Assembly (NCBI GenBank): GCA_015491205.1
Contig: WFWI01000039.1
Coordinates: 1-9,931 of the forward strand
DNA from: Candidatus Microgenomates bacterium
GTDB taxonomy: Bacteria; Patescibacteriota; Microgenomatia; UBA1406; GWC2-37-13
DNA: 9,931 nucleotides
Direction: 5' to 3'
Shown here: positions 5,404 through 9,931 of the stretch, piece after piece
How the letters are laid out: each line of letters opens with the position of its first letter
Numbering within the stretch: the first letter of the stretch is position 1
The notes under the pieces: model-generated
What the model saw: the letters and a program-made list of their open reading frames with translations, nothing else
Told to the model about the DNA's origin: nothing
Database searches by the model: none
Made by a program: the position numbers and the translations under genes

Positions 5404-6375
5404 TTAAGCAGAAAACCTCTCTTTATCCTTGTACTTTACTTTCCCAAAATCAGCATACTCCTTTGGCTCAAAATCCTCTAAAGTAATAATCCTCCAAAAA
5501 TGAGAAACATACCAAGGCCTTTTGGGCCCCCAGTTTACAAAAAACTTTTTATACCTTGAAAACCCTTTTTCAAAATCACTCCAAGTATCATAAAAACTAA
5601 AATGAGGAATAATCGAAAAGATTGCTACCTTATGAAGGTTTAAAATCATGCGCTGAAAACTGCGCCATTTTTTTAAAGAGGACTCAAGCGTAGTCACCCC
5701 AAAATAGCCTGACTGGCCCCAACCTTTTTTCAAAAGGCTCAAGCCTCGAAAGATAAACATTTTAAAGCTTGACAAAGTCTCTGAAGGATCGCAGATAAAA
5801 ACATCATACTTTCCCAAATATTTTTTTGGCAGGCTTTTTGCAAGATCATGCCTCACAACCTCGACCTTGAGATTGTGCTTTTTAGAAACCTGGCTTATAA
5901 ACTTACAAAACCTTTCATCTATTTCAAAAACAGTCACCTTGTCTGCCACTCCAAGGCGCGCAATAAAAAGGCTTATCAAATCATCATCTCCCAAAACTGC
6001 AATCCTCCTTCCTTGAAGATCAAGATTTTCAAGCATAAACCTTACCCTTTCCTTTGCTGCCTGGCAAGTAATATTTCCTTGATCATACAAAAGATCATAA
6101 GGCTCAGGCCTGTCCTTTGCCACCTCCAAAAACCACTTGTAAACCTCCTCAATCTTATTGCTCGAAACTTCGACCAATTGTTTTGAAAGAAGCTTGTAAG
6201 CTTTGTCTGTCAAAAACACTTTTTTGCCTTCTACTTTTAAAAACCCTCGTTTAAAGAGGTTATCTGCCAGGCTTATAAACTCAGGAAAAGGAAGCAAAGA
6301 AAATGACACAGCTTTCCAAAAATCAGGAGCTTTGTGAAAGGATAAGAGAACATGTTCCTCTTTTTTGCTAAGCAT
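5404..6375 (-). CDS. bpsA: Branched-chain polyamine synthase (N4-bis(aminopropyl)spermidine synthase family)
   Basis: The family (formerly DUF43) transfers aminopropyl groups from decarboxylated SAM to spermidine to make branched polyamines, described in thermophilic archaea and some thermophilic bacteria, where they stabilise nucleic acids. The 323-residue protein has a winged-helix-like N-terminal part (about 1-70), YDQGNITCQAAKER (97-110), the family GDDD motif in LGDDDLISLFIARLG (128-142), the SAM-site acid loop EIDER (151-155) and DPSET (196-200), where I expect DPPET-like wording in relatives. The C-terminal part is rich in aromatic residues (FSFYDTW, WGPKRPWYVSHFWRI). ATG at 6375 is used; no Shine-Dalgarno sequence is seen. 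It follows the 249-residue gene by 25 nt on the same strand and is probably cotranscribed with it. No clear terminator follows. Spermidine-forming enzymes and a SAM decarboxylase are not in the window. Confidence 0.85.
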   Translation of the reverse strand: MLSKKEEHVLLSFHKAPDFWKAVSFSLLPFPEFISLADNLFKRGFLKVEGKKVFLTDKAYKLLSKQLVEVSSNKIEEVYKWFLEVAKDRPEPYDLLYDQGNITCQAAKERVRFMLENLDLQGRRIAVLGDDDLISLFIARLGVADKVTVFEIDERFCKFISQVSKKHNLKVEVVRHDLAKSLPKKYLGKYDVFICDPSETLSSFKMFIFRGLSLLKKGWGQSGYFGVTTLESSLKKWRSFQRMILNLHKVAIFSIIPHFSFYDTWSDFEKGFSRYKKFFVNWGPKRPWYVSHFWRIITLEDFEPKEYADFGKVKYKDKERFSA

Positions 6376-6400
6376 GTTTAAAGAAGTAGAAAACTTATAA

Positions 6401-7150
6401 CTATATTCTCGAATAAATCCTATTCAAAAGCACAACTGTTCTTCCAAAAGGATTAGTATAACATAAATTTTCTGAGAAACCTCCTTTAGTTAAGGTAGTT
6501 GCAGCCACAAGAGAACGCTCTCCTGCAAAAACAACTATAGACAGGACAACGTTACCTTTGAGGATACCACTTATCCCCTCCAAATTTACCGGTATCTCAA
6601 TCGTAAGATTGGCCTCTTTTATTACACGCCAAAAATTTACAGCAGAATTAACAAAAAACTCCAACAACTCACGGTTATGAGGAAGAGAAGGTGTTATATA
6701 ATCCAAATGCTCATTCCACCAAAGCCCGCCAGCAAGCCACCCCACTCTCTCTTTGCTTTCTGGAACGGGATACAAATATACAAACTCAATTCTATCAGAC
6801 CCTTCAGGAAAAGGCAGGACCTCTCTTGCCAACCTACCTATACCTTTTGAAGAACCCTGTGATGTAAAAACAAAAAGACCTGTTACTATAGGAGCAGCAA
6901 CTGTTGGAAGAGATGCCCCATAGCAAGCTTTAGTAACATCCCCAACATTTGATATCTTTACTTCGTCAAAAACTCTTGCCTCTTCTCCCTCAAAAGGATA
7001 TATTCCTGAGCTATCAAACTTCACATACTCCCCCTGCCTGGAATCGAACGCACATCCTAAAACCTCAAGCCCTTCTACTCTCCTTACCTCCTTTATAAAC
7101 TCTCTATATCTTTGCTCTATCCACACATTACTGATTTCTTGCTCAACCAT
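6401..7150 (-). CDS. Unrecognised 249-residue protein upstream of bpsA
   Basis: I do not recognise this protein. It is a full-length frame with ATG at 7150 and TAG at 6401, no signal peptide and no clear membrane helix. The N-terminus (about 1-27) looks like a charged helix. The rest mixes beta-prone hydrophobic stretches (IVTGLFVFTSQ, 88-98; IEFVYLYPVP, 121-130; VVLSIVVFAG, 201-210) with Trp/aromatic-rich turns (GWLAGGLWWNEHLDY, 137-151). Cysteines are at 33, 76 and 230, without CxxC pairs. The architecture suggests a soluble alpha/beta or beta-sandwich protein. A -10-like TATAGT lies 6 nt before the ATG, implying a leaderless transcript. Its closeness to bpsA (25 nt) hints at a shared transcript but does not show a polyamine role. 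Confidence 0.8.
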   Translation of the reverse strand: MVEQEISNVWIEQRYREFIKEVRRVEGLEVLGCAFDSRQGEYVKFDSSGIYPFEGEEARVFDEVKISNVGDVTKACYGASLPTVAAPIVTGLFVFTSQGSSKGIGRLAREVLPFPEGSDRIEFVYLYPVPESKERVGWLAGGLWWNEHLDYITPSLPHNRELLEFFVNSAVNFWRVIKEANLTIEIPVNLEGISGILKGNVVLSIVVFAGERSLVAATTLTKGGFSENLCYTNPFGRTVVLLNRIYSRI

Positions 7151-7156
7151 AAAAAT

Positions 7157-7181
7157 ACTATAACGAAAAATCTGCTAAAAT
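7157..7181. promoter_or_regulatory. Divergent -10 elements between the 249-residue gene and the HAD phosphatase gene
   Basis: The 38-nt gap between two divergent ATGs holds TATAGT on the minus strand (7162-7157), ending 6 nt before the ATG at 7150, and TAAAAT on the plus strand (7176-7181), preceded by TG at 7173-7174 (extended -10), ending 7 nt before the ATG at 7189. Clear -35 boxes are absent. If used, both transcripts would start at or next to the start codon. Confidence 0.45.
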
Positions 7182-7188
7182 TCTCTCT

Positions 7189-7842
7189 ATGCAAAAGCTC
7201 TTTGTTTTTTTCGACCTTGACAGCACGCTGGTGAAAATAGAGGGCCTTGATTGGCTGGCTCAATATAAAGGAAAGGATGGAAAAGTAAAAGAGCTTACAA
7301 ACAAAGCTATGGGGGGCTCCTTTCCTTTCAGAAAAGCTCTTCTTTCAAAGCTTGAAATTATAAAACCGACCAAAAAAGAGTTTGAAATTTTAAGCCAAGC
7401 TTATCTTGAAAATATAACTGAAGGTGCAAAAGAAACTATCAAGCGACTTAAACAAAAAGGCGCAGAAGTTTTTATTGTCACAGGAAGCTTTTACTCTGCG
7501 GTTTATCCTTTAGCTGGATTTTTGGGAATAAAAAAGGAAAACGTTTATGCCAACAGAATTTATTTTGACGAAAAAGGAAATTATAAAGGAATAGACCTTA
7601 ACAACCCACTTTCTGCCAATGGTGGCAAGCCCAAAATAGTCAAAAAACTTCTTGAAAAAGAAAATCCTAAACCTTTTTCTGTATTTATAGGCGACTCAAC
7701 AACTGACCTTGAGACAAAAGAGGTAGTTGACCTTTTCATCGGGTTTGGAGGCGTGGTTGAAAGGGAAAAGGTGAAAAAAACTGCAGAAGTTTTTATAAAA
7801 GACCTTTTGGAAATTCCAAGAAGAATTTTAAAACAGGAATAA
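7189..7842 (+). CDS. HAD-superfamily phosphatase, phosphoserine phosphatase (SerB)-like
   Basis: A 217-residue cytoplasmic hydrolase. Motif I is FFDLDSTLV (7-15), with nucleophile D9 and acid/base D11; the following Glu (E18) and the cap segment NKAMGGSFPFRKALL (38-52) are typical of SerB enzymes. Motif II is IVTGSF (96-101) with T98, motif III is probably K147, and motif IV is GDSTTD (168-173) with D169 and D173 as Mg ligands. Phosphoserine to serine is the likeliest reaction, but related HAD enzymes act on other small phosphomonoesters, so no symbol is given. It is the only plus-strand gene here. No Shine-Dalgarno sequence is seen; an extended -10 ends 7 nt before the ATG. Its last 50 nt overlap the 3' end of the convergent ATPase gene. 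Confidence 0.88.
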   Translation: MQKLFVFFDLDSTLVKIEGLDWLAQYKGKDGKVKELTNKAMGGSFPFRKALLSKLEIIKPTKKEFEILSQAYLENITEGAKETIKRLKQKGAEVFIVTGSFYSAVYPLAGFLGIKKENVYANRIYFDEKGNYKGIDLNNPLSANGGKPKIVKKLLEKENPKPFSVFIGDSTTDLETKEVVDLFIGFGGVVEREKVKKTAEVFIKDLLEIPRRILKQE

Positions 7843-9097
7843 GCTCAATCCTACCCTTCTTCCCCTCTTTATTTTTTGTTATAAGTAAAAGCCTTTTTGC
7901 TCTTGGAAATTTTTCTGAAAATTCCTCTAAGGAAGATATTTCCCTCTCTAAAAGCTCATCTGTAAAACTTACGTTTATTGCTGTCAGCTCGCCCTTTCTC
8001 TCCAGCACAAAATCAACCTCTTGCTTTCCCTTCCAGTAAAAAACTCTCACGTCAATAGAATTAAATTCCAACTCGGTCAAAAGGGATCCTGCTAAATTTT
8101 CCAGCTTTCTTCCCCTATCTTCTGTAAACTCGCGCGAAACCACTTTCTTAAGCCCATTATCAAGGGCAATGACTTTTTTGGGATTAACCCACTTGGCCTT
8201 TTCAGAATAAGAAAAAACTGGCAGAAAGTACAGGTAAAAGCTCTCCTTTACTTTTTCAAAATATTCAAAAACTGTATTTTTCCCTACTCCCAAATTCTTT
8301 CCTACGCTTTTGTAAAATGAGGATGCGGAGAAAAGTTTTCCAGAGTAATTAAAAAGGTGCACCAAAAACTCCCTTAAAAACTCTTCCCTTTCTATCCTGT
8401 ATCTTTCAACAAAATCCTTATACACTAAAGCATCAAAATAGTCTGCCAATATCCTTCTTTTTAAAAACTCTTCCTTTTCTAAAACAATCTCAGGAAATCT
8501 TCCCCATTCTAAATATTCCTCAAAAAGCTTAAAAAACAAAAATCTTCTTCTTCCGTACAAAGCTTTTGAGTCAACCTCAACTCCCTTAAACTCCAAAAAT
8601 TCTCGAAAATTCAAAGGAGGCAGAAAAAAGCTCAAGCTCCTTCCTCTCAAAGAGGTAGCAATCTCCTTGGAGGTCAGCTTGGAAGAAGAGCCTGTGAGGA
8701 AAACATAAACTTTTTCCCTTTCTATTAATCTTCTTACAAACCTTTCCCAACCCTCTACCACCTGAAGCTCATCCAAAAAAAAGTACACGGGAAAAGATAT
8801 TTCTCCTACAAGCTCTAAATAAGCCTCGTATAAAAATGATAGCTCTTTTTCTCCTATTCTCCCGAGCCTATCATCTTCAAAATTTAGGTAAACTATTTGC
8901 TCTTTTTTTAAACCCTCCTGCCTTAATTTTTTTATGAGAGAAAAAAGGTAATAGGATTTTCCTACTCTTCTTGGCCCCCAAACAACTATAGCCTTTCTTT
9001 TTCCAAGAGGAACTTTAAGCTCCCTTGTCCTTACCTCAGGCAACCTCTCCTCCCAAAACTCAACAATTAATTTTTTAAAAGCATCACTGTCGACCAT
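7793..9097 (-). CDS. AAA ATPase of the DUF4143 (AAA_14) type
   Basis: A 434-residue protein with the two-part layout of this family. The N-terminal ATPase has Walker A GPRRVGKS (41-48), Walker B VYFFLDELQ (104-112), a sensor-like LTGSSS (134-139) and the SLRGRSLSFFLPPLNFREFL segment (149-168). The C-terminal half has a winged-helix-like middle (about 240-300, SVGKNLGVGKNTVFEYF) and a DUF4143 domain with ENLAGSLL (333-340) and YWKGKQEVDFVLE (354-366), which resembles a degenerate PD-(D/E)XK nuclease fold. The family is widespread in archaea and uncultured bacteria, often in many copies; its cellular role is unsettled. ATG at 9097 follows a promoter closely, with no Shine-Dalgarno sequence. The 3' end overlaps the convergent phosphatase gene by 50 nt. 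Confidence 0.9.
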   Translation of the reverse strand: MVDSDAFKKLIVEFWEERLPEVRTRELKVPLGKRKAIVVWGPRRVGKSYYLFSLIKKLRQEGLKKEQIVYLNFEDDRLGRIGEKELSFLYEAYLELVGEISFPVYFFLDELQVVEGWERFVRRLIEREKVYVFLTGSSSKLTSKEIATSLRGRSLSFFLPPLNFREFLEFKGVEVDSKALYGRRRFLFFKLFEEYLEWGRFPEIVLEKEEFLKRRILADYFDALVYKDFVERYRIEREEFLREFLVHLFNYSGKLFSASSFYKSVGKNLGVGKNTVFEYFEKVKESFYLYFLPVFSYSEKAKWVNPKKVIALDNGLKKVVSREFTEDRGRKLENLAGSLLTELEFNSIDVRVFYWKGKQEVDFVLERKGELTAINVSFTDELLEREISSLEEFSEKFPRAKRLLLITKNKEGKKGRIELIPVLKFFLEFPKGLL

Positions 9098-9106
9098 GAC
9101 AAATTT

Positions 9107-9135
9107 ATTATAAATTATACCTGTATGAAGTGCAA
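9107..9135 (-). promoter_or_regulatory. Promoter of the DUF4143 ATPase gene
   Basis: Minus-strand TTGCAC (9135-9130) and a perfect TATAAT (9112-9107) are 17 nt apart. A second TATAAT overlaps the spacer (9119-9114). The proximal -10 ends 9 nt before the ATG at 9097, giving an expected 5' UTR of only about 2-4 nt. Confidence 0.6.
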
Positions 9136-9154
9136 GGTTAACTGAAGTAGATGA

Positions 9155-9430
9155 CTATATCTCAAACTTCTGCGCGAATTTTATTTTGTAAAGGCCTTCT
9201 AAAAAGTCGGTGCCAGCGTAGCCTGCCAGAAAGGCAAAAGTCAAATCAGAATCAGCCAAAAGCCCAGCAATCAGCCCTACCAAACTTGCAACAAAAAGGG
9301 AGAAAAGAAGGTAATAAAGCCTAAAGCGCTTTTCTCTACGATTCTTCTCGTAATATTTAACAATCCCAACAAGGCCGCGAAGCAGGCCACCCAAAAACCC
9401 ATAAAACCCAAACCAAAAGGCTCCAGGCAT
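9155..9430 (-). CDS. Small membrane protein, function unknown
   Basis: The 91-residue product has a glycine-rich hydrophobic N-terminal segment (about 4-25), a charged loop KYYEKNRREKRFR (25-37), a second helix (about 39-58, YLLFSLFVASLVGLIAGLLA) and a third hydrophobic stretch with AGYAGTDFLEGLYKI (69-83). Two to three membrane helices of this size recall phage holins or small archaeal/bacterial membrane proteins, and the GYAGTDFLEG wording feels familiar from that group, but I cannot name a family. It has its own strong promoter with an 8-nt distance between the -10 and ATG. No lysin or other phage gene is nearby, so a prophage remnant is not supported. Confidence 0.65.
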   Translation of the reverse strand: MPGAFWFGFYGFLGGLLRGLVGIVKYYEKNRREKRFRLYYLLFSLFVASLVGLIAGLLADSDLTFAFLAGYAGTDFLEGLYKIKFAQKFEI

Positions 9431-9438
9431 ACTTTAAA

Positions 9439-9468
9439 ATAGTATCATAAACTCCTGAAACCTGTCAA
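9439..9468 (-). promoter_or_regulatory. Promoter of the small membrane protein gene
   Basis: Minus-strand consensus TTGACA (9468-9463) is 18 nt from TACTAT (9444-9439), which is preceded by TGA as an extended -10. The -10 ends 8 nt before the ATG at 9430, so transcription should start within one or two bases of the start codon. Confidence 0.7.
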
Positions 9469-9490
9469 GGGAAAAGGAAAAATAAAGAAA

Positions 9491-9520
9491 TGACTAATTT
9501 CTAATTGACCTAATTTCTAA
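9491..9520. repeat. Short TTAGAAATTAG direct repeat
   Basis: CTAATTTCTAA occurs at 9494-9504 and 9510-9520, a 16-nt period, each preceded by GAC. It lies just beyond the terminator of the MNT operon. It is built like the other short AT-rich repeats in the window but has its own unit sequence. Only two copies are seen. Confidence 0.6.
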
Positions 9521-9542
9521 AAAATTACCAAAACGTTTTGGT
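9519..9542 (-). terminator. Intrinsic terminator after the MNT gene
   Basis: The 16-nt perfect palindrome ACCAAAACGTTTTGGT (9527-9542) is followed on the minus strand by AA and six T. It begins two bases after the MNT stop codon. The stem is AT-rich and short (6 bp with an ACGT loop), weaker than the ilv terminator, but has the same AA-plus-U-tract design. Confidence 0.7.
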
Positions 9543-9544
9543 TA

Positions 9545-9850
9545 TTAAACAATGCTCTTACCATACTTCTTTATCTCCCAGATTAAAGGCGATTTATCCT
9601 TAAAATCTTCTTCAGTAAAAACAATTGGATTTATTTTTGCATCAAATTTAACGGCCTTAATTTTAAATTTCACTTCCATTTGGGTCCTTTCAATCTTATC
9701 ATTTCCAAGAACAACCGCTAAATCTATATCACTATATTCATTGAAATTTCCCTTTGCATAAGAACCAAAAAGTATTACTTTTTTTATAGGACATTCTTTT
9801 TTTAATTCCTCAACGTACATTTTGACTTTTTCTAAAACATCCTTTTTCAT
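9545..9850 (-). CDS. Minimal nucleotidyltransferase (MNT domain)
   Basis: A 101-residue polymerase-beta-like nucleotidyltransferase. The GSX10DXD signature is complete: GS at 29-30, then D41 and D43 in YSDIDLAVV, with D70 (KFDAKI) as the probable third carboxylate. The end, TEEDFKDKSPLIWEIKKYGKSIV, is typical of the group. Such proteins usually pair with a HEPN protein; in the best-studied pairs the MNT partner AMPylates the HEPN toxin. The ATG overlaps the stop of the upstream gene by four bases (ATGA), which fits such a pair. A terminator follows directly. The antitoxin role is inferred from the family and the gene arrangement only. Confidence 0.88.
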   Translation of the reverse strand: MKKDVLEKVKMYVEELKKECPIKKVILFGSYAKGNFNEYSDIDLAVVLGNDKIERTQMEVKFKIKAVKFDAKINPIVFTEEDFKDKSPLIWEIKKYGKSIV

Positions 9851-9931
9851 AAATTTGCTAAATAAACTTCTAAAAGCTCTTTTGTTATTCTAATCCATCT
9901 TTTAGTATAATCAGGTGTAGCTTTTTTATAA
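9847..9931 (-). CDS. C-terminal end of a gene upstream of MNT, possibly a HEPN protein (cut by window edge)
   Basis: Only the last 27 codons are visible, ending in TGA at 9847 that overlaps the MNT start. The residues (YKKATPDYTKRWIRIT, then KELLEVYLANL) form a charged amphipathic helix ending, as in the last helix of HEPN domains. The defining RX4-6H motif would lie outside the window, so the assignment rests mainly on the ATGA-coupled position next to an MNT gene. Confidence 0.5.
   Translation of the reverse strand, partial: YKKATPDYTKRWIRITKELLEVYLANL

Noticed and set aside
9107..9119. AT-rich boxes as archaeal TATA elements
   Set aside because: They lie 6-13 nt before start codons and pair with -35 boxes at 17-18 nt, as bacterial -10 elements do; an archaeal TATA box would sit about 25-30 nt before the transcription start. 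The U-tract terminators and attenuator also fit bacteria.

Overview
The window looks like the chromosome of an AT-rich bacterium, probably an uncultured lineage. The bacterial assignment rests on signals in the sequence: sigma70-type -35/-10 pairs, intrinsic terminators made of a hairpin plus a U-tract, and a ribosome-dependent transcription attenuator. A branched-chain polyamine synthase gene (BpsA family, best known from thermophiles) suggests, but does not prove, a hot habitat. Short degenerate repeats built from AAA-containing units of about 7 nt sit at several gene boundaries. I associate repeats of this style with candidate-phylum genomes, but only from memory.

Region 1 (1-5342, minus strand) is a branched-chain amino acid operon. 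Transcription runs right to left: promoter (5314-5342), a 17-residue leader peptide rich in Leu/Ile/Val (5247-5300), an attenuator with mutually exclusive antiterminator and terminator (5180-5289), ilvE (BCAA transaminase), ilvB (acetolactate synthase catalytic subunit), and then a gene fusing the acetolactate synthase regulatory subunit (IlvN) to a complete fold-type I aminotransferase. ilvC (ketol-acid reductoisomerase) follows and is cut by the window edge. ilvE/ilvB and ilvB/ilvN-AT both overlap by ATGA, which suggests translational coupling. ilvD is not in the window. The attenuator would raise transcription when charged Leu/Ile/Val tRNAs are scarce, and the ACT domain of the IlvN moiety would give feedback control of the enzyme.

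Region 2 (5404-7150, minus) holds a BpsA-family aminopropyltransferase preceded by a 249-residue protein I do not recognise, 25 nt apart and probably cotranscribed. Region 3 (7189-9097) has a SerB-like HAD phosphatase on the plus strand, convergent with and overlapping by 50 nt an AAA ATPase of the DUF4143 type. Region 4 (9155-9931, minus) has a small membrane protein with its own promoter, then the last two genes of an operon that enters from the right edge: a truncated possible HEPN protein and a minimal nucleotidyltransferase (MNT), followed by a terminator.

The two most notable items are the compact ilv attenuator with its leader peptide and the IlvN-aminotransferase fusion. A third pattern is that -10 elements lie only 6-13 nt before several start codons that lack Shine-Dalgarno sequences, so many transcripts may be leaderless or nearly so.
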